DNA of 24,415 nt from an uncultured Pseudomonadota bacterium (GCA_946479515.1 CAMLGF010000055.1:1-24415); one strand, 5' to 3'. Shown: positions 8,030 through 15,549, counted from the first letter of the stretch. Made by a program: numbers and translations. The notes: a model not told the origin generated them from the sequence alone.

Positions 8030-8688
8030 GTGCGCACCGCGCCGTCCAGCATGCTCACGGTGCGCCCGGCACGCGCGGCATGCGCGGCCGAATGGGTGAC
8101 CATCACGACGGTGGTGCCCTCGTCGTTGATCTGCTGCAGCAGCTGCATGACTTCCTCGCCATGGGAGGAGTCCAGGTTGCCCGTGGGCTCGTCGGCCAGC
8201 AACACCAGCGGTTTTGTGACCAGCGCCCGTGCGATGGCCACTCGTTGCTGCTGTCCGCCCGACAACTGTGACGGGTGATGGCGCGCGCGATGCGTTAGGC
8301 CGAGCTTCTCCAGCATCCGCGCCACGCGCTCCCGTCTTTCAGCGGCCGGCAGGCCCGCGTATTCCAGCGCCAGGGCCACGTTCTGCTCGACGGTGAGCTC
8401 CTCGATGAGATTGAAGCTCTGGAAGATGAAGCCGACGCGTCCGCGCCGCAGCTCATTCAGCCGGTCCTCGGCGAGACCTGCCACGTTCTGGCCGTCGAAC
8501 CAGTATTCCCCGTCATCCGGAGTGTCCAGCATGCCGAGGACGGTGAGCAGGGTGGATTTGCCGCAGCCGGAGGGCCCCATGATCGCCACGTACTCGCCGG
8601 CGCCAATGTCCAGGTGGACGTCGCTCAGCGCCAGCGTCATCACTTCGCCGCCGACGAATTTCTTGCTGGCCTGCACTAGTTTGAGCAT
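8026..8688 (-). CDS. ABC transporter ATP-binding protein (MacB/LolD type)
   Basis: This is a complete 220-residue nucleotide-binding domain. Walker A is GPSGCGKS at 38-45, the Q-loop glutamine is Q90 (FIFQSFNL), the signature is LSGGQQQR at 142-149, Walker B ends in LLADE with catalytic E167, and the switch histidine is H199 (VTHS). The sequence between Q-loop and signature resembles the MacB/LolD/FtsE branch that powers FtsX-type permeases. The ATG has a GAGGG ribosome site six bases upstream that overlaps the end of the adaptor gene, and the stop overlaps the permease start. It supplies ATP hydrolysis at the inner membrane for the same export system. Specificity cannot be told from this subunit. 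Confidence 0.95.
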   Translation of the reverse strand: MLKLVQASKKFVGGEVMTLALSDVHLDIGAGEYVAIMGPSGCGKSTLLTVLGMLDTPDDGEYWFDGQNVAGLAEDRLNELRRGRVGFIFQSFNLIEELTVEQNVALALEYAGLPAAERRERVARMLEKLGLTHRARHHPSQLSGGQQQRVAIARALVTKPLVLLADEPTGNLDSSHGEEVMQLLQQINDEGTTVVMVTHSAAHAARAGRTVSMLDGAVRT

Positions 8689-8697
8689 GCGAATCCC

Positions 8698-9963
8698 TCA
8701 GTGAATCTGCAGTCGTTCAGAATTGCCGAAGCCGCGGTAGCCCGAGACCACGACGCGCTCGCCGGGCGAGAGGCCCGCGGCGATCTCGACCTGGGAGTTG
8801 TTGCGGCGGCCGACGCGAACGGCGCGGCGCACCGCGCTGCCCGCGTCCCCATCACCATCGATCACGAAGATCCATGAGCCGCCGCTGTCGTCCAACCAGG
8901 CGTCATTGGGCACGAGCAGTGCGGAGCTGGATTCGCCCAGCGTCAGCCGCGTGTCCGCGCTCTGACCGGGCCTCATGCCCGCGGGCGCATCGGCCAGAAA
9001 CAGCAGCTCGATGGAAAACCGCCCTTCCTTGATTTGCGGAAAGACGCGCGAGATTTCGATGGGATAATCGCGTCCGCCGGCGGACGCCAGGCCGCGCTTG
9101 CCCGTGGCCACGCGCCCCAGGAAATACTCATCCAGGGAAGCCACCAGTTTGTAGCGATGGGGATCGTCGATCCTGCCGATGCGCTGCTCCGGTTTGATGA
9201 TCTCACCCAGCTGCAGGCGGAAATCCGTGAGTCGTCCGGCGATGGGCGCGCGCACCGCCAGCCCCTCGATGCTGTCATTGACCACGTTGAGTCCGGCGTC
9301 CAGCCGTTCGATGGCCTGCTGCATCTGCCGCAGTCCCAGGCGCTTGATGCGCATCTCCACGGCGGCGCGAGTCTGCTCGTCCGCGAGCTCGCGCTCGAGC
9401 CGGGCGATCTGGTCGGCGGATTCCTCGACCGTGCGGGCGGCGATCACGCCCTCACGCGCCAGCACGCGGTAGCGCGCGTGCAGCTTGCGCGCCTGGTCCA
9501 GCTCGAAGTCGAGGTCGAGCCTGCGGCGGCGATGCTGGGTTTCGCTGGCTTCGAGATCCACGCGCAGCAGCGACAGATTGGCGATCTGTTGCGCGCGGTC
9601 GGCTTCGCGGGCCACCAGGTTCAGCCGCAACTGGGGATTCGACAGGCGGAAGAGCAGCTGGCCTTGTTGTACCAGCACGCCGTCGTTCACCAGCACCTCC
9701 TCGACGCGCCCCGACTCCAGCGCGTCGAGCATGACGGTGTGCAGGGGCGCGGCCGTGGCGCGCACCAGCACGTCGTTGCGAAACAGACCTTGCTCCACCG
9801 TGGCGATGCGCAATTCTCCTTTCGCGACGCTCATGCCTCGCGGTATCAGCCGCCAGAGCCCGGTGAGCGCGGCCAACGACGCCGCGGCCCCGAGAGCCCA
9901 GAGCCGGTAGTTCGGCGGGCGCCGGGGCAGGGGGGTGTCCATGGCCGCACCACTATGACTCAT
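8698..9963 (-). CDS. HlyD/MacA-type periplasmic adaptor protein
   Basis: The product is 421 residues with one N-terminal membrane helix (about 20-38) and no lipoprotein cysteine. A beta-barrel/lipoyl half follows (about 60-110, with the VEEVLVNDGVLVQQGQLLFRL half-motif), then a long charged alpha-hairpin (about 118-220), the second lipoyl half (VRAPIAGRLTDF, about 240-260) and barrel and membrane-proximal domains to the C-terminus. This is the order seen in MacA/HlyD adaptors, which bridge an inner-membrane ABC transporter and an outer-membrane channel. It is first in an operon with the ATPase nine bases downstream. The ATG at 9963 lies very close to the candidate -10; a second in-frame ATG at 9942 would give a normal leader, so the start is uncertain. 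Expression is probably controlled by the BlaI/CopY-type operator just upstream. Confidence 0.92.
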   Translation of the reverse strand: MSHSGAAMDTPLPRRPPNYRLWALGAAASLAALTGLWRLIPRGMSVAKGELRIATVEQGLFRNDVLVRATAAPLHTVMLDALESGRVEEVLVNDGVLVQQGQLLFRLSNPQLRLNLVAREADRAQQIANLSLLRVDLEASETQHRRRRLDLDFELDQARKLHARYRVLAREGVIAARTVEESADQIARLERELADEQTRAAVEMRIKRLGLRQMQQAIERLDAGLNVVNDSIEGLAVRAPIAGRLTDFRLQLGEIIKPEQRIGRIDDPHRYKLVASLDEYFLGRVATGKRGLASAGGRDYPIEISRVFPQIKEGRFSIELLFLADAPAGMRPGQSADTRLTLGESSSALLVPNDAWLDDSGGSWIFVIDGDGDAGSAVRRAVRVGRRNNSQVEIAAGLSPGERVVVSGYRGFGNSERLQIH

Positions 9964-9973
9964 GTGGTCCAGA

Positions 9974-9991
9974 CTATTACAGGTGTAGTAG
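9974..9991. promoter_or_regulatory. BlaI/MecI/CopY-type operator before the MacAB-like operon
   Basis: CTATTACA and TGTAGTAG form an 18-base imperfect palindrome around GG, with one mismatched pair. The core TACA-N2-TGTA is the half-site arrangement recognised by winged-helix repressors of the BlaI/MecI/CopY family, and the wider arms fit the TACTACA-type consensus. It overlaps the presumed -10 of the minus-strand adaptor gene, the expected position for repression. No such repressor gene lies in the window. Confidence 0.6.
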
Positions 9992-10002
9992 AATTAGCGC
10001 AA
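9976..10002 (-). promoter_or_regulatory. Candidate sigma-70-type promoter of the MacAB-like operon
   Basis: On the minus strand, TTGCGC (10002-9997) and TGTAAT (9981-9976) are 15 bases apart. The -10 matches five of six consensus bases; the -35 matches three and the spacing is short. Transcription would start within about 10 bases of the ATG at 9963, which favours either a near-leaderless message or the start codon at 9942. Confidence 0.4.
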
Positions 10003-10169
10003 GCTTTCTGTGGGGCCGGCGGCAGCATCGCCCTCGAAGTCTGCCTTTGGTGAAACTGGCGTTCCTTGATTCGGGCTGCTGGCCCGCTATCGCGACGCCT
10101 GCCTCTATTTAGCAGTGCGCCGCTGGAACTCGCTCAGGCTGCGCCCGCTCGCCGACGGGCTGGGAGGGC
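10003..10169. other. Intergenic stretch with weak inverted repeats only
   Basis: The gap between the promoter region of the adaptor gene and the stop of the esterase gene holds no convincing coding frame. Two 5-base stems are visible: CGGGC/GCCCG around 10072-10086 and GCCCG/CGGGC around 10143-10160. The second lies just past the esterase stop on the minus strand and could help termination, but has no T tract. Confidence 0.4.
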
Positions 10170-11330
10170 TCAGGGTTTGTAGCCGTGCCAGACGTATTCC
10201 AATGCCTCGGGCAGCGTCTGCTCGCGCACGCGCCGGTCGCAATGCGGGGAGTCCAGCGCGTAGACATATTGATGAGGATAGCCCTTCGATTTGAGCGCCG
10301 CGGCGAAGCGGTGGTTTGCCTCCACCCAGTCGTGCATGCCGTCGCGCATGACATTCGGGAAGTACAGATCGCGGTCGCCCACCTGCATCCAGACGCGCAG
10401 CGGCTTGCGCGGGTTGTTGGGGATGAGATTGATCTGGTATTCCCACGCGCCGCCCGGTGTCGCCGGATCGAACGGCCATTGCTGGTTCACGTAGGTGCCG
10501 GAGTAGCTGATGATGCGGTGATACCACTCGGGGTGATACCAGGCCATGCTGAACGCCGCGGCGGCGCCCGAGCTGCAGCCCATGGCCGCGCGGCCTTCGG
10601 GATTGGTGGTGAGCTTGATGTCGAAGTTGGCCTCGACCTTCGGCAGCACTTCGGTCTGGATGAACTCGGCGAAGCGGCCGGACAGGGTGTCGTATTCGAG
10701 ACCGCGCTGGTGCCCCTGCGCATCGCCGCCGCCGTTCTGGATCATCACCACCGCCATGGCGGGCACGCGCTTCTGCGCAATGAGATTGTCGAGGATGTGC
10801 GGCAGCGTGAGATCGGGCTCGCCCATCTTCGGGCCGTCATGCGTGACCAGCAGCGGCAGCGGCTTGCGGCCCTGGTAGTTGGGTGGGATGTAGACGGTGA
10901 TGGCGCGTTCCCAGTCCGTTTCGTGCGTGTCGACGATCAGTGTCTTGGGATTGTCCGGATCCGGTGTGCCGAACACCTCTCGCGCAATGGCCTTTGGATA
11001 GATCTTGCTGTCCGCGGAACGCATCACGAACTGCTTCACCAGGCCCATGGGCACGCCTGCCTTCACCTGTATCTCGGGCGCGGGCACGTACTCGGGACCG
11101 ATCACGAAGTCGCCGTCCTGGTTCGCGGGCGGGTTCTGGCCGGCGCCGGAAATCACGGTCCACTTCGGCGCCAGCGGGCCATCGACCGGCCGGGTGGGCG
11201 GCGGCGGGCGCGGCGTGCCGGCGCGTGCGGCGTTGGCAGGCGGGGCCGCCGGCGGTGGGGTTTGTGCAAGCGCGCCATGGCAGAAGCCGAAACCCGCCAG
11301 CACCAGCAACCACGTCGACGTCTTATGCAT
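10170..11330 (-). CDS. Secreted esterase, alpha/beta hydrolase (enterochelin esterase-like)
   Basis: The product is 386 residues with a signal peptide cleaved after GALA (about residue 22), a proline/alanine-rich linker to about residue 55 and a putative esterase (Fes/EstD-like) domain. Visible features are the ITVYIPPNYQGRKPLPLLVTHDG strand-turn region (143-166) and the nucleophile elbow GCSSG with S253. D319 in the VGDRD stretch and H363 in SPHC are candidate triad partners. Feruloyl and acetyl esterases acting on plant polysaccharides share this fold, as do siderophore esterases; the substrate cannot be decided. A strong purine-rich ribosome site (AGGGGGAT) supports this ATG over upstream ones. 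The gene is divergent from a secreted glycoside hydrolase 79 bases away, which favours a carbohydrate-related job (inference). Confidence 0.88.
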   Translation of the reverse strand: MHKTSTWLLVLAGFGFCHGALAQTPPPAAPPANAARAGTPRPPPPTRPVDGPLAPKWTVISGAGQNPPANQDGDFVIGPEYVPAPEIQVKAGVPMGLVKQFVMRSADSKIYPKAIAREVFGTPDPDNPKTLIVDTHETDWERAITVYIPPNYQGRKPLPLLVTHDGPKMGEPDLTLPHILDNLIAQKRVPAMAVVMIQNGGGDAQGHQRGLEYDTLSGRFAEFIQTEVLPKVEANFDIKLTTNPEGRAAMGCSSGAAAAFSMAWYHPEWYHRIISYSGTYVNQQWPFDPATPGGAWEYQINLIPNNPRKPLRVWMQVGDRDLYFPNVMRDGMHDWVEANHRFAAALKSKGYPHQYVYALDSPHCDRRVREQTLPEALEYVWHGYKP

Positions 11331-11409
11331 GTATCCCCCTGCCTGCGAACTATCGCGCCAACGCGCGCGGCTGCTACTGTACCTGCAAATGTTCCCGACG
11401 AGGCGGCGC

Positions 11410-12567
11410 ATGCTGAAAGTCTTCCGTTCGTGCGCGTGGGCGGCGCTGCTCTTGTGGAGCGCGCAGATCGCGCAGGCCGATACGACGCGCTGGTCGCCCG
11501 ACAAGGCCAATGCCTGGTACGCGCAACAACGCTGGCTGGTCGGCAGCAACTACATTCCCGCCGATGCCATCAACCAGCTGGAGATGTGGCAGGCCGACAC
11601 CTTCGATCCCGTGCAGATCGACAAGGAGCTGGGCTGGGCCGAGGCCCTCGGCATGAACACCATGCGCGTGTTCCTGCACGATCAGCTCTGGAGCCAGGAC
11701 GCGGCGGGATTCAAGAAGCGGCTCGACGAGTTTCTCGCCATCGCCGCGAGGCACCGCATCCGGCCGCTGCTGGTGTTCTTCGATTCCTGCTGGGACGCGA
11801 ACCCGAAACCCGGTCCGCAGCACCCGCCGATTCCGGGCGTGCACAACTCCGGCTGGGTGCAGAGCCCCGGCGCACGGGCGCTCGCGGATCCGTCTAGCTA
11901 CCCGGGCCTCAAGGCCTACGTACAGGACGTGATCGGCAGCTTCAAGGACGACGGACGCATCCTTGGCTGGGATCTGTGGAACGAGCCCGACAACGCCTTC
12001 GGCGAGGGCATGGACTCGCCCGCGGGCCGCGAGAAGATCCGCCGGGTGGGCGAGCTGCTGCCGCAGGTGTTCGCGTGGGCGCGCGCGGCCGATCCCTCGC
12101 AGCCGCTGACTTCCGGCGTCTGGCTGCATGACGACTGGTCTTCGGGCGCGGCGCTCACGCCGGTGGAGCGTACGCAGTTGCAGCAGTCGGACATCGTCAC
12201 CTTTCACGTCTATGACTGGCCCGAGGTGCTGGAGCGCAAGATCCGCCAGCTGCAGACCTACGGTCGTCCCCTGATCTGCACGGAGTATCTCGCGCGCGGC
12301 GCGGGTTCCTTGTTTGAAACTTCGCTGCCCCTCGCGCTCCGATACCACGTGGGCATGATCAACTGGGGCTTCGTCGACGGCAAAACGCAGACGCGCTTTC
12401 CGTGGGATTCCTGGCAGAAACCTTACACCAGCGCGCCGCCGGTGGTGTGGCACCACGACGTGTTGCATGCCGATGGCAGGCCGTATCGTCAGGCGGAAGC
12501 GGATCTGATCCGTACGCTCACGGCCACGGCGCAGGCGCAGTTCTCGCGCCGGGCGCGCCGGCGCTAG
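11410..12567 (+). CDS. Secreted glycoside hydrolase, clan A TIM barrel (GH5-like)
   Basis: This 385-residue protein has a signal peptide ending IAQA (cleavage near residue 23). The rest reads as one TIM barrel of glycoside hydrolase clan A. The acid/base is E192 in WDLWNEPDN and the nucleophile is E292 in PLICTEYLARG, about 100 residues apart as in GH5-type enzymes. MNTMRVFLHD (82-91) and FFDSCWD (123-129) are further barrel strands. Family-level assignment (cellulase, mannanase, xylanase or exo-glycosidase) cannot be made by eye. GAGG six bases before ATG supports this start; the ATG 21 bases upstream has no ribosome site. It is divergent from the esterase gene. Its TAG stop shares CTAG with the stop of the convergent downstream gene. 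Confidence 0.88.
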   Translation: MLKVFRSCAWAALLLWSAQIAQADTTRWSPDKANAWYAQQRWLVGSNYIPADAINQLEMWQADTFDPVQIDKELGWAEALGMNTMRVFLHDQLWSQDAAGFKKRLDEFLAIAARHRIRPLLVFFDSCWDANPKPGPQHPPIPGVHNSGWVQSPGARALADPSSYPGLKAYVQDVIGSFKDDGRILGWDLWNEPDNAFGEGMDSPAGREKIRRVGELLPQVFAWARAADPSQPLTSGVWLHDDWSSGAALTPVERTQLQQSDIVTFHVYDWPEVLERKIRQLQTYGRPLICTEYLARGAGSLFETSLPLALRYHVGMINWGFVDGKTQTRFPWDSWQKPYTSAPPVVWHHDVLHADGRPYRQAEADLIRTLTATAQAQFSRRARRR

Positions 12568-13196
12568 CGTTCAGCCGGCTTCGCAAGCCGGATACGCCGC
12601 TTGGCACGCTGCACGACGCCGGCATCGAACGCATCGGCCGCCTCGGCGTAGATGAACATCAGCTCCTTGCGGCGCGTGTCATCGAGCAGGTGCACCAGCC
12701 GCACGTTCATCAGGTGGGGCGGTAGTTGGTAGCCGGCGCGCGCGAGCAGTTGCCGCACGTGCTCGCCGTCCGAGCCCGGCTTCTGCGGTTCGCCGCTGGG
12801 GGCGAAGCGCGCCCGTTGCCAGAACCGCCGCCCCGCGAACGTCACGGGCTCGTCTGCGCTGTAGTCGTACACGTGCGAGTTCGAAGGCAGGTATCCCTCG
12901 AACTGGATCCAGTAGAGGGCCTTGATCCTGCGGTCGCGGTCGGCCTCCACGAACAGGTGCAGTTCGGCGTCGCAGATGCCATACAGATCCCAGCGATCGG
13001 CGCCGACGTAGCGCGCGGACCGGGGAAGCTCGACGGTCACGGCGGGGTCGGACCGGGAAATCAGGCGGTTGCCATTCGCCACGCGTTCCGGCGGCGCGGC
13101 CAGGCTGGCCGTGCAGAGCAGCAGGAACGCGGCGCACAGGCCGTGCATTGTGAGTTTCATGTCGTTGTGACGCGCGAGCCGGGTGAGGGGTTGCAT
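12564..13196 (-). CDS. Secreted protein of unknown function
   Basis: The product is 210 residues and I do not recognise a family. It starts with a signal peptide (hydrophobic core LCAAFLLLCTASLAA, cleavage near residue 34). The mature part is rich in aromatic and charged residues, with YVGADRWDLYGICDAELHLFVEA and YWIQFEGYLPS stretches suggesting a small beta-rich domain; only one cysteine remains after cleavage. GAGGGA about ten bases before the ATG at 13196 supports this start. The second ATG (13160) would give a shorter, more typical signal peptide. It is divergent from folE across 64 bases and converges on the glycoside hydrolase. Coding bias and the export signal make it a real gene; nothing hints at a role. 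Confidence 0.75.
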   Translation of the reverse strand: MQPLTRLARHNDMKLTMHGLCAAFLLLCTASLAAPPERVANGNRLISRSDPAVTVELPRSARYVGADRWDLYGICDAELHLFVEADRDRRIKALYWIQFEGYLPSNSHVYDYSADEPVTFAGRRFWQRARFAPSGEPQKPGSDGEHVRQLLARAGYQLPPHLMNVRLVHLLDDTRRKELMFIYAEAADAFDAGVVQRAKRRIRLAKPAER

Positions 13197-13260
13197 GACT
13201 ATTCATTCCCTCGCGAGTGCGCATGGCTTATCGTACGTGAGCATTTTTCGAGGAAGGCCC

Positions 13261-13950
13261 ATGCCAGCCGACACGCCTGTCTCCCAACGCATCCGCGCAC
13301 GCCTCGAGGCCAAAGGCCAGCGCTATCACGCCAATGACAACATCTCGGCGTTCATCGAACCCGGCGAACTCGAGCAGCTCACGCGCGAGGTGGAAGCCAG
13401 AGTGGCGGGAATGCTGGAGAGCCTGGTCATCGACGTCAACCACGACCACAACACGCAGGAGACCGCGCGGCGCGTTGCCAAGATGTACGTCAACGAGGTT
13501 TTCCGTGGCCGGTACGTGCCGGTGCCGCGGGTCACCGAGTTCCCGAACGCGGAGCATCTCAACGAGCTCATGATCATGGGGCCGATCACGGTGCGCAGCG
13601 CCTGCAGCCATCACCTCTGTCCCATCATGGGCCGCCTTTGGATCGGCGTCATGCCCAACCAGGACTCGGCGCTCATCGGCCTGTCGAAGTATTCCCGGCT
13701 CTCGGAATGGATCATGTCGCGCCCGCAGATCCAGGAGGAGGCCATCATCCAGCTCGCGGACCTGCTGGTGAGCATGATGAAACCCGACGGTCTCGCGGTG
13801 GTGATGGAAGCCGACCACTTCTGCATGCATTGGCGCGGCGTGAAAGACAACGCGTCGAAGATGACCAACTCGGTGATGCGCGGCGTGTTCCTCGACAATG
13901 GCGCACTGCGGCGCGAATTCCTGTCGCTGATCAATCTGAAGAGCGCCTGA
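13261..13950 (+). CDS. folE: GTP cyclohydrolase I (FolE type)
   Basis: The 229-residue protein converts GTP to 7,8-dihydroneopterin triphosphate, the first step of folate or pterin synthesis, in the cytoplasm. Zinc ligands are visible: C115 and H118 in VRSACSHHLCPIMG and C188 in DHFCMHWRGV. H117 matches the catalytic histidine. The C-terminal KDNASKMTNSVMRGVF block and the QIQEEAI helix fit the guanine-binding region. The canonical CEHH reads CSHH here, so the usual glutamate is serine. The N-terminal 45 residues are not part of the conserved core. A strong ribosome site (GAGGAAGG) fixes the ATG; an in-frame ATG 78 bases upstream is poorer. No other folate or pterin genes are nearby, so it could serve folate or another pterin. 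Confidence 0.93.
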   Translation: MPADTPVSQRIRARLEAKGQRYHANDNISAFIEPGELEQLTREVEARVAGMLESLVIDVNHDHNTQETARRVAKMYVNEVFRGRYVPVPRVTEFPNAEHLNELMIMGPITVRSACSHHLCPIMGRLWIGVMPNQDSALIGLSKYSRLSEWIMSRPQIQEEAIIQLADLLVSMMKPDGLAVVMEADHFCMHWRGVKDNASKMTNSVMRGVFLDNGALRREFLSLINLKSA

Positions 13951-13965
13951 GGGGCCTCTGCGCAC

Positions 13966-14538
13966 ATGTCGCTGCTCGCCCTGCTGGTCACCATCCCGCT
14001 CGGAGACATTCTCTCGAAGCTGCCGCGCGAGAAGCAGCAGGTGCCGCAGGAGTACACCGAGAGTACCCGCCTGCCCGGCAGTCCGCCCGCGTCCGCGCAG
14101 GACCTGGTCGGCGCGTGGCAGATGGACTACTCCCAGGATGACGCGCAGGTCGAAGATCTGAACGTCGATCTTCTCGTCCGGATGGTGGTGCAGATCAACC
14201 CGGATGGCAGCTATCTGATGCAATACGCCGCGCACTGGGGCAGGGACAAGTCGGCGCGCGGCCTCAGGGTCGACGAGCGCGGCACCTTCAAACTCTCCAG
14301 CGACGTGATCATTTTCGACCCGATCGAGGTGACGCGCACGGACCTCGAGCGCAACAGACCCGTGGCGTCGTTCGGGCTCGCCAACGAAAAGCATCTGTTC
14401 GTGGTGCACGCGGAAACCCGGCGCCTTCATCTCGCCGGGCGCTGCGCGCCGTATCAGATCGATCCGATCTGCAAGAACTGGAACGTGGAGAACGCCTGGT
14501 TCACGTTCAAGGGCGGCGCGAAGAAGCTCGGCCGGTAG
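13966..14538 (+). CDS. Exported or membrane-anchored protein of unknown function
   Basis: The product is 190 residues, starting 15 bases after the folE stop, so it is probably cotranscribed. The first 14 residues are a short hydrophobic stretch (SLLALLVTIPLG) that may be a weak signal or anchor. From about residue 45, DLVGAWQMDY and INPDGSYLMQY resemble the opening strands of lipocalin-like beta-barrel proteins, but the match is only by eye. Two cysteines in GRCAPYQIDPIC near the C-terminus could form a disulfide, supporting a location outside the cytoplasm. A GAGGGG stretch about eleven bases upstream may be the ribosome site. I cannot name a function, and operon position with folE does not suggest one. 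Confidence 0.7.
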   Translation: MSLLALLVTIPLGDILSKLPREKQQVPQEYTESTRLPGSPPASAQDLVGAWQMDYSQDDAQVEDLNVDLLVRMVVQINPDGSYLMQYAAHWGRDKSARGLRVDERGTFKLSSDVIIFDPIEVTRTDLERNRPVASFGLANEKHLFVVHAETRRLHLAGRCAPYQIDPICKNWNVENAWFTFKGGAKKLGR

Positions 14539-14569
14539 GAGCGCCGGCCGGCGGCCAGTTCGGGCGAGC

Positions 14570-14596
14570 TGTCACAACCGGAGCAGGTCAGACGTC
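14570..14596 (+). promoter_or_regulatory. ECF41-type promoter of the sigma factor gene
   Basis: TGTCACA (14570-14576), 16 bases, then CGTC (14593-14596). This matches the promoter motif established for ECF41 sigma factors, ending eight bases before the sigma gene ATG at 14605. The pattern implies autoregulation. The very short leader suggests translation from a near-leaderless message. Confidence 0.8.
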
Positions 14597-14604
14597 TTGG
14601 CAGC

Positions 14605-15477
14605 ATGAGCGACGCACTGGAAGATTTTGCGGCCAACCGCCGCCGGCTCTGGAGCATCGCGTACCGCATGCTCGGTTCGCGCGCGGATGCCGATGACGTC
14701 GTGCAGGAGGCCTGGCTGCGCTGGCACGGGGCAGGGCGGGATGAAATCCGCTCGCCGCAGGCCTGGCTGGTGACCACCACGACGCGCATCTGCATTGACC
14801 GGCTCCGGGCGCTGCGCGCCGAGCGCGTCGACTATGTCGGCCCCTGGCTGCCCGAGCCCATCGTCGACGTGGCGCCAGCCGCGGACCAGGTCACCGAGCT
14901 GGCGTCGGAGCTTTCCGTCGCGTTACTCGTCGTGCTCGAGCGTCTGGCGCCGGAGGAGCGCGCCGCCTTCCTGCTGCGCGAGGTGTTCGACAGTGGCTAC
15001 GACGACATCGCGCGGATTCTCGGCAAGAGTGAGGCGGCGTGCCGCCAGATCGTGAGCCGCGCCACCCGGCGAGTGCGCGCCGACCGCCCGCGCGTGCAGG
15101 TTTCGCCCGAGGCCGGTCGCAGGCTGCTCGACGCCTTCATCGCGGCATTGCAGGCCCAGGACGCGGCGGCGCTGCTCTCGCTGCTCGCGCCCGACGCCGC
15201 GTGGACCTCGGATGGCGGAGGCAAGGCGAGGGCGGTCCGGCGCGTGCTGCGCGGTGCACAGCGCGTGGCGAAGTTCGGTGCGAACATCTTCCGCAAACAC
15301 ATCCACGAGATCGAATTCCGGCCGGTGACGGTGAATGGCGAGCCGGGTTACGCGATGTTCAATGGCGATCGCCTGCAGTCGGTGACCACGATCCGCACCG
15401 ACGGACAGCGCATCCTCGACGTGTTCGTGGTCATGAACCCCGACAAACTGCGCGCCGTGACGCTCGCCGCGAACTGA
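14605..15477 (+). CDS. ECF41-group RNA polymerase sigma factor with SnoaL-like C-terminal domain
   Basis: The product is 290 residues. Region sigma2 is about 5-75 (AYRMLGSRADADDVVQEAWLRW), followed by a linker with the hallmark WLPEP at 81-85 and sigma4 at about 105-160 (ERLAPEERAAFLLREVFD, then a helix-turn-helix). A SnoaL-like C-terminal extension (about 170-290) carries the two other ECF41 hallmarks, DGGGK at 203-207 and NPDKL at 278-282. In this group no separate anti-sigma factor is used. The C-terminal extension contacts the core and controls activity, and removing its distal end is known to change activity in studied members. The usual neighbour is a carboxymuconolactone decarboxylase-like, oxidoreductase or epimerase gene, and one follows here. 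The signal sensed is unknown. Confidence 0.95.
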   Translation: MSDALEDFAANRRRLWSIAYRMLGSRADADDVVQEAWLRWHGAGRDEIRSPQAWLVTTTTRICIDRLRALRAERVDYVGPWLPEPIVDVAPAADQVTELASELSVALLVVLERLAPEERAAFLLREVFDSGYDDIARILGKSEAACRQIVSRATRRVRADRPRVQVSPEAGRRLLDAFIAALQAQDAAALLSLLAPDAAWTSDGGGKARAVRRVLRGAQRVAKFGANIFRKHIHEIEFRPVTVNGEPGYAMFNGDRLQSVTTIRTDGQRILDVFVVMNPDKLRAVTLAAN

Positions 15478-15492
15478 CCTGTGCCGGAGACC

Positions 15493-15519
15493 TGTCACAG
15501 GATCCACGGCTCGGTCGTC
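15493..15519 (+). promoter_or_regulatory. ECF41-type promoter of the CMD/AhpD-like gene
   Basis: TGTCACA (15493-15499), 16 bases, then CGTC (15516-15519), identical in motif and spacing to the promoter before the sigma gene. It lies 30 bases before the ATG at 15550 and just after the sigma gene stop. This makes the downstream gene a direct target of the sigma factor. Confidence 0.82.
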
Positions 15520-15549
15520 TGAGGTATGAACCACGGACGAGGAGCACAC

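Noticed and set aside
10185..11897. 570-codon plus-strand open frame spanning the esterase gene and part of the glycoside hydrolase gene
   Set aside because: It is antisense to the esterase and in the wrong frame for the glycoside hydrolase. Both true genes have signal peptides and catalytic motifs.
13228..14430. 400-codon minus-strand open frame
   Set aside because: It is antisense to folE and the following gene. Its His/Asp/Val-rich product has no motif, whereas folE is unmistakable.
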